Shown here piece after piece: positions 1-9,654 of a stretch of 64,000 nt of DNA. A model generated the notes under the pieces. The model saw only the letters and a list, made by a program, of their open reading frames with translations, had not been told where the DNA came from and did no database searches. The translations under genes and the position numbers were made by a program. The first letter of the stretch is position 1, and the number at the start of each line of letters is the position of its first letter. The DNA is taken from the NCBI RefSeq assembly GCF_947498515.1, contig NZ_CANMKO010000003.1:434001-498000 (forward strand). Direction: 5' to 3'. Source of the DNA: an uncultured Pelagimonas sp. (GTDB lineage: Bacteria; Pseudomonadota; Alphaproteobacteria; Rhodobacterales; Rhodobacteraceae).

Positions 1-2
1 TT

Positions 3-662
3 GATCGTCTTATCTATGGCTTCACACAATTCATGACCCCTACGTCATTTGGCGACCCCAATGATTTTGTGGTTCTAAGCAATCACACTCCTGAGTACCG
101 CAAGGGCTTTGTCGAAGGTGGCTTGTATCGTAATGCGCCTATGGTTCGCTGGGCGCTTGAGAACGAAGGACATGCTAGTTGGCGCGTCATGGCAGAACAG
201 ATTTCGCGTGGAACACTGGATGAGAAAGTTCAGCAAGTTATTGCGTTTAACCTGACCCACAAGGTTCATGCCGGTTACACAGTAAGCTTCAAGTCGGTGT
301 CCAGTCGTGCCAAAGGTGCAATTTCCCTATGCGCGCGCGCAGACATCAACCAAGACCAACTAGATGAAATGTGGGAGGATCATGGTGGTGACATCGTATT
401 GATGAACAACCTCGTTCATCTCAAAATTATGACGCTGCCGATCCCCTTGCAGAATCAGAACCTAACACCGCGCCAGCGCGAAGCCCTGGAATGGGTTGGT
501 GATGGGAAGACAATGCAGGATATCGCTCAGATCATGGGGCTTACTCAAGCAACGATCGAAAAGCACCTGCGCTTGGCCCGTGATACGCTAAATGTGGAAA
601 CCACGGCCCAGGCCGTTGCCAAAGCGGCATTCCACAATCAGATGTATATTATCCACACTTGA
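3..662 (+). CDS. LuxR-family quorum-sensing type regulator (5' truncated)
   Basis: The reading frame is open to the left edge of the window, so the N-terminus is missing. The first in-frame ATG at 33 is preceded by codons for DRLIYGFTQF, which fits an autoinducer-binding domain. The first two thirds resemble that domain. The last 65 residues are a LuxR-type helix-turn-helix (LTPRQREALEW, then GLTQATIEKHL). Such proteins bind an acyl-homoserine lactone or related signal and then DNA. No luxI-type synthase gene follows in the next 380 bases, so it may be a solo receptor, but the upstream side is not visible. The family is clear; the ligand is unknown. Confidence 0.85.
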   Translation, partial: DRLIYGFTQFMTPTSFGDPNDFVVLSNHTPEYRKGFVEGGLYRNAPMVRWALENEGHASWRVMAEQISRGTLDEKVQQVIAFNLTHKVHAGYTVSFKSVSSRAKGAISLCARADINQDQLDEMWEDHGGDIVLMNNLVHLKIMTLPIPLQNQNLTPRQREALEWVGDGKTMQDIAQIMGLTQATIEKHLRLARDTLNVETTAQAVAKAAFHNQMYIIHT

Positions 663-707
663 CCCCCTGCCCTAGTTTTCCTTGGATGGTGCACTCGGAG
701 AGTGAAT

Positions 708-779
708 AGGTGTGTTAAAAAGGCTCATTTTACACCTGAGCTTACGTAAGGTCCGGAAAACCTGACTTCCGTTACGGAA
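708..779. promoter_or_regulatory. Cluster of three palindromes downstream of the luxR-type gene
   Basis: Three inverted repeats lie within 72 bases: AGGTGT-N18-ACACCT (708-737), the perfect palindrome CTTACGTAAG (741-750) and TTCCGTTACGGAA (767-779). They lie in a 385-base gap without a convincing gene. They could be operators for a transcript starting here, possibly the structured region at 849-1030, or part of the luxR 3' end. The repeats are seen directly; the regulatory role is a guess. Confidence 0.3.
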
Positions 780-848
780 TGAATGCTGCGAACGTGGTTT
801 TGTTCCGTGAGTGGTGGCCCTTTAGGCCATGGAACATAAGGAAAAATA

Positions 849-1030
849 CCCCGCGTATTGATGGGCTCTACTTTTCTGACGCTGGTTGGTTAATCGATTT
901 GCGAAGCGCCAATCAGCACCCTTTTCGGGGCCTCTGCCTTCATCCCCAATGTCTCTGGCAGAGGTCCCGATTTCTACCTCCGACACAATCGCCAAACAAA
1001 AAAAAGGCCACTCAAAGAGCGGCCTTTTTC
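849..1030 (+). ncRNA. Possible structured RNA ending at the tsf terminator
   Basis: Three pairings can be drawn in order. CCCCG 849-853 pairs with CGGGG 926-930. Inside it, GCTGGTTGG 881-889 pairs with CCAATCAGC 909-917 (nine pairs, one G-U). Directly after it, CCTCTGCC 931-938 pairs with GGCAGAGG 957-964. A terminator-like hairpin with a T run follows at 1001-1030. The G-U pair favours the plus strand. No known RNA family was recognised and no protein-coding gene is convincing here. It could also be chance pairing or a 3' extension of tsf on the other strand. Confidence 0.25.
1001..1030. terminator. Rho-independent terminator after tsf (works in both directions)
   Basis: The arms AAAGGCC and GGCCTTT, extended by CTC/GAG, close on a short AAA loop. 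Runs of A and T flank the hairpin on either side. It lies 18 bases past the tsf stop codon and can also end plus-strand transcription. Confidence 0.85.
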
Positions 1031-1047
1031 GTGAGTATAAAGAACGA

Positions 1048-1923
1048 TTAGCCCTGAACGGCTTTGGCAACTTCAGCTGCGAAATCTTCTTCTTTTTTCT
1101 CGATGCCTTCGCCGACCTGCATACGCACGTAGCCAACGATTTCGGCACCTGCTTCTTTGGCGGCTTGCTCAACGGTCAAGTCGGTGTTCATGACGAACTG
1201 CTGACCCAGCAAAGTGACTTCGGCCAGGAATTTCTTCATACGGCCAACGATCATCTTTTCGATAACCTGCTCAGGTTTGCCGGATTCACGGGCGATGTCG
1301 ATTTGAACCTGACGCTCTTTTTCAACAACAGCCGCGTCCAGATCAGCTTCGGAAAGCGACTGTGGGTTTGCCGCTGCGATGTGCATCGCAACCTGCTTGC
1401 CAAATGCTTCGTCGCCACCCTTAAGCGCAACGAGAACACCGATCTGGCCCATGCCAGGGTTGGCCGCGTTGTGGATATAGGATGTCACAACGTCACCTTC
1501 GACGGACGCCATGCGGCGGACCGACATGTTTTCGCCAATGGTCGCGATTTTGTCTGTGATGGTGTCGGCAACTGTTTTTCCGCCCAAATCGGCAGCGTTC
1601 AGCGCGTCAACATCGGAAACATTCAGCGCGGCAGCAGCAATGCCACCAACCATTTCCTGGAACTCAGCGTTCTTGGAAACGAAGTCGGTTTCGGAGTTCA
1701 CTTCAACAGCAACACCCTTGCCACCGTCAACAGCCACGGCCACAAGACCTTCGGCGGCGGTACGGCCGGATTTTTTGGCGGCTTTTGCCAGACCTTTGGT
1801 GCGCAGCCAGTCGATGGCGGCTTCCATGTCACCGTCGGTTGCTACCAACGCTTTTTTCGCGTCCATCATGCCAGCGGCCGTGATTTCGCGCAGTTCTTTT
1901 ACCTGTGCAGCAGTGATCGCCAT
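1048..1923 (-). CDS. tsf: Elongation factor Ts
   Basis: Guanine-nucleotide exchange factor for EF-Tu in translation. The protein starts [13 protein letters not shown], the N-terminal domain typical of EF-Ts, and contains the TDFVSKN motif (residues about 79-85). Its length of 291 residues is normal. The start at 1923 is chosen because AGAGGAAG precedes it and because a longer frame upstream adds only non-conserved residues. It lies 124 bases downstream of rpsB on the same strand, the usual rpsB-tsf operon. A terminator follows. Confidence 0.97.
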   Translation of the reverse strand: MAITAAQVKELREITAAGMMDAKKALVATDGDMEAAIDWLRTKGLAKAAKKSGRTAAEGLVAVAVDGGKGVAVEVNSETDFVSKNAEFQEMVGGIAAAALNVSDVDALNAADLGGKTVADTITDKIATIGENMSVRRMASVEGDVVTSYIHNAANPGMGQIGVLVALKGGDEAFGKQVAMHIAAANPQSLSEADLDAAVVEKERQVQIDIARESGKPEQVIEKMIVGRMKKFLAEVTLLGQQFVMNTDLTVEQAAKEAGAEIVGYVRMQVGEGIEKKEEDFAAEVAKAVQG

Positions 1924-2047
1924 GATTTGGCTTCCTCTTCTGAAAATGCAATGCGGGTGGCTGTGCGCCACCCGTTTTGGTCATGCGCGCCCTGTTTTAT
2001 CAGGGGTAAGTGTCACCTAGATGACACCTGCGCATTTGCCGAGCGGC

Positions 2048-2821
2048 TTAAGCTTCGGCAGGTGCTTCTTCGGCAACAGCTTCTTCAACTGGAGCTTCTT
2101 CCAAAGCGCCCAGATCGATGCCTGCGGCTTCCATTTGGCCGGTCATACCGTCCAGAGCAGCGCGCGATGCCAGATCTGTGTACAGAGCGATAGCACGAGC
2201 CGCGTCATCGTTGCCTGGGATGATGTAGTCAATGCCGTCGGGCGAGCAGTTGGTGTCAACGATTGCAACAACTGGAATACCCAGTTTGTTGGCTTCGGCA
2301 ACGGCCAGTGCTTCTTTTTTCACGTCGATGACGAACAGCATGTCGGGAACGCCGCCCATTTCGCGGATACCGCCAAGCGATGCCTGCAATTTGGTCTGGT
2401 CACGTTCCATGCCAAGACGCTCTTTCTTGGTCAGGCCTTCGGCGCCAGTTTCCATCAGCTCGTCAATGGTGCGCAGGCGCTGGATCGACTTGGAAACGGT
2501 CTGCCAGTTGGTCAGTGTGCCGCCGAGCCAACGGTGGTTCATGTAGTACTGGGCGCATTTTTCTGCGGCTTCAGCAACAGGAGTCGCAGCCTGACGCTTG
2601 GTGCCAACGAAGAGAACGCGGCCACCTTTGGCTACGCAATCACGGATCGCTTTCAGCGCCTGGTCCAGCATTGGAACAGTTTGCGTCAGGTCCATGATGT
2701 GGATGCCATTGCGCGAGCCGTAAATGAACTCGCCCATACGGGGGTTCCAGCGCTGGGTTTGGTGACCAAAGTGAACGCCCGCTTCAAGCAGCTGACGCAT
2801 GGTGAACTCAGGAAGAGCCAT
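2048..2821 (-). CDS. rpsB: 30S ribosomal protein S2
   Basis: Small-subunit ribosomal protein, needed with S1 on the 30S platform. The start [20 protein letters not shown] and the motifs FVGTKRQA and RWLGGTLTN are diagnostic. The length is 257 residues. The C-terminal tail is rich in Glu and Ala, as is common in alphaproteobacteria. It is the first gene of the rpsB-tsf operon. Confidence 0.97.
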   Translation of the reverse strand: MALPEFTMRQLLEAGVHFGHQTQRWNPRMGEFIYGSRNGIHIMDLTQTVPMLDQALKAIRDCVAKGGRVLFVGTKRQAATPVAEAAEKCAQYYMNHRWLGGTLTNWQTVSKSIQRLRTIDELMETGAEGLTKKERLGMERDQTKLQASLGGIREMGGVPDMLFVIDVKKEALAVAEANKLGIPVVAIVDTNCSPDGIDYIIPGNDDAARAIALYTDLASRAALDGMTGQMEAAGIDLGALEEAPVEEAVAEEAPAEA

Positions 2822-2948
2822 GTCTTTATCCTTTCCGGTTTCATATCCTCAGCGGGGGATCAAAGGGCATCTCAGTGACCTTCAACCGGTGGACTTTGAG
2901 GATGTCTCCCTCAAACGCCCGCCCCCGCCTGTGGGGTTCGTGGGCGCG

Positions 2949-2976
2949 CTTTAACCCGGCTTGCGACATCCTGCAA
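2949..2976 (-). promoter_or_regulatory. rpsB: Candidate rpsB promoter
   Basis: Read on the minus strand, TTGCAG (2971-2976) and TTAAAG (2949-2954) are 16 bases apart. They lie about 130 bases before the rpsB start. The match to the housekeeping consensus is moderate, and other placements in this 220-base gap are possible. Confidence 0.3.
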
Positions 2977-3045
2977 GGGCGAAAGGGCTAAAACGCTATA
3001 TTTCTTTGACCAATACCGGCCTAATCGGTCAGGTTGGCCATTGGG

Positions 3046-3735
3046 TTATCCCAAGGCATACCCCGCACCACGGACCGTGCGCAAAGGATCGTCGCCGCCG
3101 TGTTGGCACAAGGCTTTGCGCAAACGTCCGATGTGAACGTCGACCGTCCGGGTATCGACATAGATGTCGCGGCCCCAAACCCGGTCAAGTAGTTGGTCAC
3201 GGGACCACACCCTGCCCGGCTTTTCCATAAAGGTGCTGAGCAAGCGAAACTCGGTCGGGCCAAGTTTGAGCGCCGCGCCGCTCCGCGTCACACGGTGGGT
3301 TTCGGGGTCAAGGCTAATATCTTGATAATCAAGCTGAACACCGACGGCGGCCGGACGCGTTCGGCGCAATTGCGCACGCACCCGCGCCATCAACTCGACC
3401 ACGGAATAGGGTTTGACCACATAGTCATCCGCCCCGGTTTCAAGCCCCCTCACCCGGTCGACCTCTTCAGACCGAGCCGAGAGCATGATAATTGGTACAT
3501 TGCGGGTTTCGGGGCGTGTCTTAATTTGGCGACAGACTTCGATACCCGACACATTCGGCATCATCCAATCCAGCACAATGATGTCCGGGTTTTCCTCGGC
3601 CACAATGACTAGCGCCTCTTCGCCATTTTCAGCGCGGACAACCCGAAAGCCTTCGGCCTCAAGGTTGTAAGCCAAAATCTCGCGTTGCGCCGCCTCGTCT
3701 TCGACCACCAATACCGTTGGTTGCTCGCTGGACAT
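3046..3735 (-). CDS. phoB: Phosphate regulon response regulator PhoB
   Basis: OmpR-class response regulator that binds Pho boxes when phosphate is scarce. The receiver domain (about 1-120) has the acidic pair at the N-terminus (VEDE), phospho-acceptor Asp56 in VLDWMMP and Lys108 in VVKPYS. The C-terminal winged helix (about 130-229) includes LGPTEFRLL and DVHIGRLRKAL. The length of 229 residues is typical. It is the last gene of the pstS-pstC-pstA-pstB-phoU-phoB run, three bases after phoU, while its kinase gene phoR lies before pstS. It should be autoregulated through the Pho box upstream of pstS. Confidence 0.96.
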   Translation of the reverse strand: MSSEQPTVLVVEDEAAQREILAYNLEAEGFRVVRAENGEEALVIVAEENPDIIVLDWMMPNVSGIEVCRQIKTRPETRNVPIIMLSARSEEVDRVRGLETGADDYVVKPYSVVELMARVRAQLRRTRPAAVGVQLDYQDISLDPETHRVTRSGAALKLGPTEFRLLSTFMEKPGRVWSRDQLLDRVWGRDIYVDTRTVDVHIGRLRKALCQHGGDDPLRTVRGAGYALG

Positions 3736-3737
3736 GG

Positions 3738-4472
3738 TTAGGCTCCGTTACCCGTGTGCTGCGGCCCAAGAGTTGTCGAGGTCTTGTCCTTTTTCAACCG
3801 CGCTTCATCCGGTTTGCTCCCGGTCGCCAAAAACACCACCTGTTCGGCGATCGAGGTCACATGGTCCCCCATGCGTTCGATATTTTTGGCGATAAAGTGA
3901 AGGTGCATACAAGCGGTGATGTTGCTGGGATCTTCCAACATAAAGGTCAGGAACTCGCGGAACATGGTGTTGTGCATCTTGTCCACGTCTTCGTCGCGGG
4001 CAATCACATCCAATGCCAATGCTTCGTCACGTTGGATATAGGCGTCCAGCGCGTCTTTGAGCATCAATTCGACCTCGCGCGCCATGCGACGCAAAGACGT
4101 CGACGTGTCGCCAACCGGCGGCATTTGAACCAATACACCAGTGCGTTTGGCGATATTTTTGGACAGATCACCAATGCGTTCAAGGTTTGCCGACATCCGC
4201 ATGACCGACAGAACAACCCGAAGATCGGTCGCCGTGGGCGAGCGCAGGGCAATCACCCGCGCCGCTTCTTCGTTCAAAACGTCTTCGAGATCATCAATGA
4301 CTTTGTCACCGGCACGGACCTTCTCGGCCAGTTCAATATCACGCGTCTCAAGCGAGGCAGCGGCTTCCATGATCGAGGCTTCGACCAAACCACCCATCTT
4401 CATGATCTGGGCCTGAATGCCTTCCAGTTCCCGGTCAAAGGCACTGACAATATGGTTGTTTAGATCGTTCAT
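3738..4472 (-). CDS. phoU: Phosphate signalling protein PhoU
   Basis: Peripheral cytoplasmic protein that links the Pst transporter to PhoR and keeps PhoR in its inhibitory state when phosphate is plentiful. It consists of two PhoU repeats of three helices, with the metal-binding type motifs EDVLNEEAARV and ERIGDLSKNIA in the first and ERMGDHVTSIAE in the second. The length is 244 residues. Its ATG overlaps the pstB stop by one base (TGATG), so translation is probably coupled. Confidence 0.95.
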   Translation of the reverse strand: MNDLNNHIVSAFDRELEGIQAQIMKMGGLVEASIMEAAASLETRDIELAEKVRAGDKVIDDLEDVLNEEAARVIALRSPTATDLRVVLSVMRMSANLERIGDLSKNIAKRTGVLVQMPPVGDTSTSLRRMAREVELMLKDALDAYIQRDEALALDVIARDEDVDKMHNTMFREFLTFMLEDPSNITACMHLHFIAKNIERMGDHVTSIAEQVVFLATGSKPDEARLKKDKTSTTLGPQHTGNGA

Positions 4473-5275
4473 CAGCCAATCCGTCCTGTAATATAGCTCT
4501 CGGTACGCGGGTCTTCTGGGTTTGTGAAAATCTTGCCCGTTTCGCCAAACTCCACCAAATTACCAAGGTGGAAGAAGGCAGTTTTCTGGCTTACACGCGC
4601 AGCCTGCTGCATCGAATGGGTCACGATAACCACCGAATAGTCCTGACGCAGTTCGTCAATCAATTCCTCGACCTGCGCGGTGGCAATTGGGTCAAGCGCC
4701 GAGCAAGGTTCATCCATAAGCAAGACTTCGGGTTCGGTCGCGATGGCCCGCGCGATACAAAGGCGCTGTTGCTGACCACCGGACAAACCAGTGCCGGGCG
4801 CATGAAGGCGGTCTTTGACTTCATCCCAAATCGCACCGCGACGCAGGGATTTTTCGACGATCTCGTCAAGCTCGGCCTTATTGCGGGCCAAACCGTGGAT
4901 GCGCGGCCCATAGGCGATATTATCATAGATCGACTTGGGGAAGGGGTTGGGTTTCTGAAACACCATCCCAACCTTGGCACGCAATTGCACCGGGTCGACG
5001 CGCTTGTCATAGATATTGTCACCATCCAAGAGGATTTCCCCCTGAACCCGGCAAATATCAATCGTGTCATTCATCCGGTTCAAACAACGCAAGAAGGTGG
5101 ATTTGCCACAGCCCGAGGGACCGATAAACGCGGTGACGCATTTGGCTTCGATCTCAACGTTTACATCCTTGATCGCGTGGGTGTCGCCATAATGAACCTG
5201 CACGTTTTTTGCGCTGATTTTGATGTCGTTCACGATGAGGTCTTTCTCTGCGCGGTGTGTTTGTACGTCATACAT
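4472..5275 (-). CDS. pstB: Phosphate ABC transporter ATP-binding protein
   Basis: ATPase of the high-affinity phosphate importer PstSCAB. Walker A is GPSGCGKST (residues 52-60), the signature is LSGGQQQRL and Walker B is LLMDEP. The Q-loop segment [13 protein letters not shown] is the characteristic PstB form. The start at 5275 is supported by GAGGGAG ten bases upstream; an in-frame extension to 5308 lacks a comparable site. The length is 267 residues. The gene starts 16 bases after pstA and overlaps phoU by one base. Confidence 0.96.
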   Translation of the reverse strand: MYDVQTHRAEKDLIVNDIKISAKNVQVHYGDTHAIKDVNVEIEAKCVTAFIGPSGCGKSTFLRCLNRMNDTIDICRVQGEILLDGDNIYDKRVDPVQLRAKVGMVFQKPNPFPKSIYDNIAYGPRIHGLARNKAELDEIVEKSLRRGAIWDEVKDRLHAPGTGLSGGQQQRLCIARAIATEPEVLLMDEPCSALDPIATAQVEELIDELRQDYSVVIVTHSMQQAARVSQKTAFFHLGNLVEFGETGKIFTNPEDPRTESYITGRIG

Positions 5276-5291
5276 GGTGTCTTGCTCCCTC

Positions 5292-6656
5292 TTACCACCG
5301 GCGCTCAAAGCGGCGGCGCAGGATGATGGCGATGATGTTCATGGTCAAAAGGAACACCAATAGAATGATGATGCCGCCCCAGGCGCGTTCGTAATAGGCG
5401 GGGTCGGCGCGTTTTGCCCATTCATAGATTTGCGCCGGCATGGCCGAGTTTGGGTCAAGGAAACCAGAGCCGATGCCGCTTGGATAGTTGGTAGCAATAT
5501 AGCCCACCATCCCGATCAACAACAAAGGTGCGGTTTCGCCCAAGGCCTGCGCCACGCCAATGATCGTGCCGGTCAAGATACCGGGCATCGCCAGCGGCAG
5601 CACATGGTGAAACACCGCCTGCATCTTTGAGGCCCCAATTCCAAGCGCCGCGTCACGAATGCTTGGCGGGACTGATTTAAGCGACGCGCGGGTCGAGATG
5701 ATGATTGTCGGCAGGGTCATCAGGGTCAGAACAAGACCACCCACCAAAGGGGCCGATTGTGGCAGATGCGCGAACTGAATGAACACGGCCAGACCTAGGA
5801 TACCAAAGACAATCGAGGGAACCGCCGCCAGATTGGAGATGTTGACTTCGATCACATCGGTCCAGCGGTTTTGCGGGGCAAATTCCTCAAGGTAGATCGA
5901 GGCCGCGACACCAATTGGCAAAGACAATCCCAACACAACCAGCATCATGAAGAACGACCCAAGGATCGAAACGCCCATGCCCGCCTGTTCGGCTCGGCTT
6001 TCGGACGCATCAGCACCGATGATAAAATCGATGTTGAACTGTTTTTGGATCACACCGGCCTTGGTCAAAGCGTCAACCAGATCGAGGTGCGTCGGCTTGA
6101 TGTTCTTATCGCGTGCCACGGAGTCGCGGGTGACGCGATCTTTGAGGTATCCGTCGACCCGAGATGAGGCAAGAATACGAAACGTAACGGTTTCACCGAT
6201 CTGCATTGGGTTCGCGATCACATAGTCACGTACCTGCGCTGCGGCCGAGGCCGAAATCAGCGCCTTCATGTCCTTGCGCTTTTGCAACGGTGTCTCAACG
6301 CCAAGTTCAGCGACCTTGTCAAACAGCGCCTGTTGAACCAGCGGCGTATAGCCAAAGGTCGAGACCTTTTTGATGTTTTCGATCTGGCGCCCGCCCTTTT
6401 TGTCAAGCTTGGCCGGATCAAGGTACACATCCACCGAGATAAAGGTCTGTTGAAATGCCCCGACCCCGTTCGACAAGATCGCGCCCAGCAAAACCACCAG
6501 AAAGAAGACACCGGCGGCGACGGCGGCAATGCCATACATCCGAAAACGTGTTTCCGAGGCGTTGCGGCGTTTGGTGCGTGCGTCGACTGTCATCAAGGAT
6601 GACTTGGCGCGCGGCTCGTGCCCATTGTTGGGCGTGTTTAGGCTTGCATCGGTCAT
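5292..6656 (-). CDS. pstA: Phosphate ABC transporter permease PstA
   Basis: Inner-membrane subunit of the phosphate importer. The first 230 residues hold one membrane segment (about 45-70) and a large, mostly non-membrane domain. The rest carries the permease fold, with the EAA-type loop around [23 protein letters not shown]. At 454 residues it is much longer than E. coli PstA. This long form, with DUF3333-like N-terminal sequence, is usual in alphaproteobacteria. It overlaps pstC by one base (TAATG). Confidence 0.93.
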   Translation of the reverse strand: MTDASLNTPNNGHEPRAKSSLMTVDARTKRRNASETRFRMYGIAAVAAGVFFLVVLLGAILSNGVGAFQQTFISVDVYLDPAKLDKKGGRQIENIKKVSTFGYTPLVQQALFDKVAELGVETPLQKRKDMKALISASAAAQVRDYVIANPMQIGETVTFRILASSRVDGYLKDRVTRDSVARDKNIKPTHLDLVDALTKAGVIQKQFNIDFIIGADASESRAEQAGMGVSILGSFFMMLVVLGLSLPIGVAASIYLEEFAPQNRWTDVIEVNISNLAAVPSIVFGILGLAVFIQFAHLPQSAPLVGGLVLTLMTLPTIIISTRASLKSVPPSIRDAALGIGASKMQAVFHHVLPLAMPGILTGTIIGVAQALGETAPLLLIGMVGYIATNYPSGIGSGFLDPNSAMPAQIYEWAKRADPAYYERAWGGIIILLVFLLTMNIIAIILRRRFERRW

Positions 6657-8143
6657 TAGTCGTACTGCTCCCGATATTTGCGCACGATATATAGGGCAAA
6701 GACGTTCAATCCGAGCGTCAGAATGAATAGGGTCATACCAAGGGCAAAGGCGACAAGCGCCTCGGGCGAGGCAAAGTCGGCGTCACCGGTCAGCTGGCTG
6801 ACGATTTTTGCGGTCACGGTTGTCATGGCTTCAAAAGGGTTCAGGCTAAGCCGGGCGGCGGCCCCTGCCCCAAGAACCACAATCATGGTTTCCCCAATGG
6901 CCCGCGAGGCCGCTAGCAAAATCGCGCCAACGATACCGGGCAAGGCAGCAGGCAAAACTACCTGTTTGATAGTTTCGGATTTGGTTGCCCCAAGCCCAAA
7001 GGACCCATCGCGCATCGCTTGCGGCACCGCATTGATGATGTCATCAGACAGCGAGCTGACAAAGGGGATCAACATGATGCCCATGACCAAACCGGCGGTC
7101 ATCACCGCGGTTCCGGCCTGCATCCAGCCCAATCCTTCGTCGCCAAAAACACCGATCAAAAGCGGGCCAACAGTCAGCAAAGCAAACAAACCGTACACAA
7201 TGGTCGGGATGCCGGCTAAAACTTCGAGCATCGGCTTGGCAATCGAGCGGACCTTGGAGCCTGCATATTCAGACAAGTAAATCGCCGCAAACAACCCAAT
7301 CGGTACGGCGACCAGCAAGGCAATCAGCGAGATGTACAACGTGCCCCAAAGCAAGGGCAAAATCCCGAGTTTGGACAGCGGATTGCCATCGCTATCAATA
7401 CCGCCACCAAAGCTAGGCAGCCAAGTTGGTTCAAAGAAAAACGCGGTAATCGGATAGAGGCGGAAGAACTCAACCGTATTGAATATCAGCGACAAGATAA
7501 TTCCAACGGTGGTCAAAACCGCAATCGACGCCGCCGCAACAAGCAACATGCGGATCGATTTTTCAACGACGTTGCGGGCGCGGAAATCGGGTTTGGCACC
7601 GGCCATGCCCCAGACCAGACCCGCACCAGCAATGATCAAAACGACGATCGTCATAAAAAGCGCGCTTGCGCGACGCAGGTCACGGTATTCTTGGGCCGCG
7701 AGTAAAACCGGCTGGGTGATCGTCGATGTCACGATTTGACCCGCGTCTTTGAGGCGGGCGGTCATGTCGGAGACATCAGCGCGCGCATTGCCCGCCTCTT
7801 CGTCGGACATGACCCCGGCGGCGACCGCATTGTCCAAACCATCGGCGGTGCGGCGTACTTCGGCCATCACAAGGCTTGCGTTCGATCCTTCGCGAATTTC
7901 GCTATCGGGGATCATCCCAATCACGCGGCCATCCACGACAAAAGGTTGCACCAACAACCAAATGATCATCACCAAAAGCGCGGGAACCACGGTTTTGATC
8001 GCGACGTTAGAGCCGTAGTAAGACGGCAGTGAATGCAAGTGGCGGCTATCGCCCCCTGCGTTTGCAAGCGCACGGTGTCGGCCAAAAACATAGCCGAGTG
8101 CCGCGAGCCCGAGCACGATCATAACAAGCCAGAAAACAGGCAT
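6656..8143 (-). CDS. pstC: Phosphate ABC transporter permease PstC
   Basis: Partner permease of PstA. It has an N-terminal extension with two membrane segments and a periplasmic domain, then the transporter core with the coupling loop LGATKSETIKQVVLPAALPGIV. The ATG at 8143 has AGGGGGG just upstream. A TTG-initiated extension to 8197 would run into the hairpin after pstS and is less likely. The length is 495 residues, the long alphaproteobacterial form. Confidence 0.93.
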   Translation of the reverse strand: MPVFWLVMIVLGLAALGYVFGRHRALANAGGDSRHLHSLPSYYGSNVAIKTVVPALLVMIIWLLVQPFVVDGRVIGMIPDSEIREGSNASLVMAEVRRTADGLDNAVAAGVMSDEEAGNARADVSDMTARLKDAGQIVTSTITQPVLLAAQEYRDLRRASALFMTIVVLIIAGAGLVWGMAGAKPDFRARNVVEKSIRMLLVAAASIAVLTTVGIILSLIFNTVEFFRLYPITAFFFEPTWLPSFGGGIDSDGNPLSKLGILPLLWGTLYISLIALLVAVPIGLFAAIYLSEYAGSKVRSIAKPMLEVLAGIPTIVYGLFALLTVGPLLIGVFGDEGLGWMQAGTAVMTAGLVMGIMLIPFVSSLSDDIINAVPQAMRDGSFGLGATKSETIKQVVLPAALPGIVGAILLAASRAIGETMIVVLGAGAAARLSLNPFEAMTTVTAKIVSQLTGDADFASPEALVAFALGMTLFILTLGLNVFALYIVRKYREQYD

Positions 8144-8195
8144 CTGCCCCCCTGCGGGTTGGTTTAGGAAGAATTTAGAAAAGGTCCTAAAAGGC

Positions 8196-8222
8196 AAAAG
8201 GGGCGGCGAAATATGCCGCCCC
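8196..8222 (-). terminator. Hairpin attenuator between pstS and pstC
   Basis: On the minus strand an eight-pair perfect stem (GGGGCGGC with GCCGCCCC, seven-base loop) is followed by TTTT. It lies 17 bases after the pstS stop. Such a partial terminator or RNA-stabilising hairpin would let pstS be made in excess over the permease and ATPase genes, as is common in binding-protein operons. Confidence 0.8.
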
Positions 8223-8238
8223 GTCCGTAACGTAAGGC

Positions 8239-9279
8239 TTACATGCCTTCCATCATGGTTTTCTCATCGGCAACCGCCGCCTGAGTGGCTTCCAGCTCTG
8301 GGTCAGACACGAGGCCATACTCGGACAAAGGACCGTCGGAGCCAGCAATCTCTTCGGATACGAAGAACTCAGCATATTCTTTCAGGCCAGGGATAACACC
8401 GATGTGGGCTTTCTTGACGTAGAAGAACAACGGGCGCGACACTGGGTATTCACCGGTCGAGATGCTCTCGGTGGAAGGCGCAACGCCGCCCATTGTAGCC
8501 ACTTTCAGTGTGTCGGTGTTGTTCTCATAGAAGGCCAGACCGAATACGCCGATGCCGTTCGGGTTGGCGTCAACACGGGCAAGCGTCTCGGTGTAGTCGC
8601 CGTCGATGTCGACAGAAACGCCATCGGTGCGAACTTCAAAGCAGGCTTTGCCAGCGGCTTTCTTGTCGCCACCGTTTTCGGCCATATAGAGGTCAAATGC
8701 GCCGGCTTCTTTGCAGCCTTCAACCAGAACCTTCTCTTCGAACACTTCGCGTGTGCCGTGCTTGGTGCCGGGGATGAACGCGGCGATGTCGGCGGCTGGC
8801 AGGTCTGCGTTGAAATCGGCCCACTGCTTGTGGGTGTTTTCAACCAGTGCGCCGTCTTTGACAACTTTAGCGGCCAGACCGTTGAAGATGTCGACCGGCT
8901 GGAAGGATGTGTAGGCTGGGCCGTCGATTTGCGAGGCGAATACAATGCCGTCATACCCGATGCGCACTTCGATGATGTCGGTCACACCGGCTTCGGCACA
9001 GGCTTTGATCTCTTTGTCTTTGATTTTGCGCGACGCATTGGCAACGTCGATGGTGTTTTCGCCAACACCTTCGCAGAAACGCTTGAGGCCAGCAGAAGAA
9101 CCACCAGATTCAACAACAGGTGTAGGGAAGTCGAAGTTTTCGCCAAAGGCTTCGGCAACGATCGAAGCATAAGGAAGAACGGTCGAAGAACCGGCGACCT
9201 GCACGTTGTCACGAGCAAAAGCGGCAGAAGCAGAAACGGCGGCGATTGCCAGCACGGAAGCGGTCAGTTTCACGGTCAT
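8239..9279 (-). CDS. pstS: Phosphate ABC transporter periplasmic binding protein
   Basis: Periplasmic phosphate receptor. A Sec signal peptide ends near ASAAFA (about residue 22). The mature protein begins with VQVAGSSTVLPYA, the phosphate-loop motif of PstS, and contains ESGGSSAGLKRFCEG, another phosphate-contacting loop. Its 346 residues fit the family. It is the promoter-proximal gene of the pst operon, 86 to 114 bases from a Pho box. Confidence 0.95.
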   Translation of the reverse strand: MTVKLTASVLAIAAVSASAAFARDNVQVAGSSTVLPYASIVAEAFGENFDFPTPVVESGGSSAGLKRFCEGVGENTIDVANASRKIKDKEIKACAEAGVTDIIEVRIGYDGIVFASQIDGPAYTSFQPVDIFNGLAAKVVKDGALVENTHKQWADFNADLPAADIAAFIPGTKHGTREVFEEKVLVEGCKEAGAFDLYMAENGGDKKAAGKACFEVRTDGVSVDIDGDYTETLARVDANPNGIGVFGLAFYENNTDTLKVATMGGVAPSTESISTGEYPVSRPLFFYVKKAHIGVIPGLKEYAEFFVSEEIAGSDGPLSEYGLVSDPELEATQAAVADEKTMMEGM

Positions 9280-9364
9280 GGTGAACTCCTGAAAAGTTAC
9301 TTAACTGCGATCATCCCTGTGATGATCTCCGGGGCCTGAAGTATTAACGTCTCGCAATGCTTTT

Positions 9365-9393
9365 GTGACAGGTATGTAACGGTTTTATGAAAC
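9365..9393 (-). promoter_or_regulatory. Pho box (PhoB-binding repeats) upstream of pstS
   Basis: Read on the minus strand, three 7-base units GTTTCAT, CCGTTAC and CTGTCAC recur every 11 bases with AAAA and ATAC between them. The consensus PhoB unit is CTGTCAT with 4-base spacers, so the promoter-proximal unit matches at six of seven positions and the others are weaker. A -10-like TAATAC lies further toward pstS. The repeats are seen directly; PhoB binding is inferred. Confidence 0.75.
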
Positions 9394-9654
9394 ACCTCTG
9401 CATGACGTGAGGTGACCGAATTAAGCCACTGCAAAACAACAGTTTAAAAGTGAAAAACGGGTTTGCAGTCTTAACAATTAAGACCGCAAAAAGACGCCCA
9501 AATCCGTTTGGTGACGCCTTTTGTGACACCAAAGACGATGACAAGAATCGAAAGCCCGCTCTTATTGGCACTAAACGATTTAGAAACCGGTGGCCAAAGT
9601 CAGATCATGTAACGCTCATGGCCACAAAATACCGTGTTTGGCGTGGGGCGGAAT

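Noticed and set aside
663-1000. luxI-type autoinducer synthase or tRNA gene after the luxR-type gene
   Set aside because: No frame in this gap resembles a LuxI protein, and no tRNA cloverleaf could be drawn.
886-2193. Long plus-strand open frame (435 codons) over tsf
   Set aside because: It lies opposite tsf and rpsB, is rich in Phe, His and Cys, and has no ribosome site; it is a shadow of the strongly biased tsf codons.
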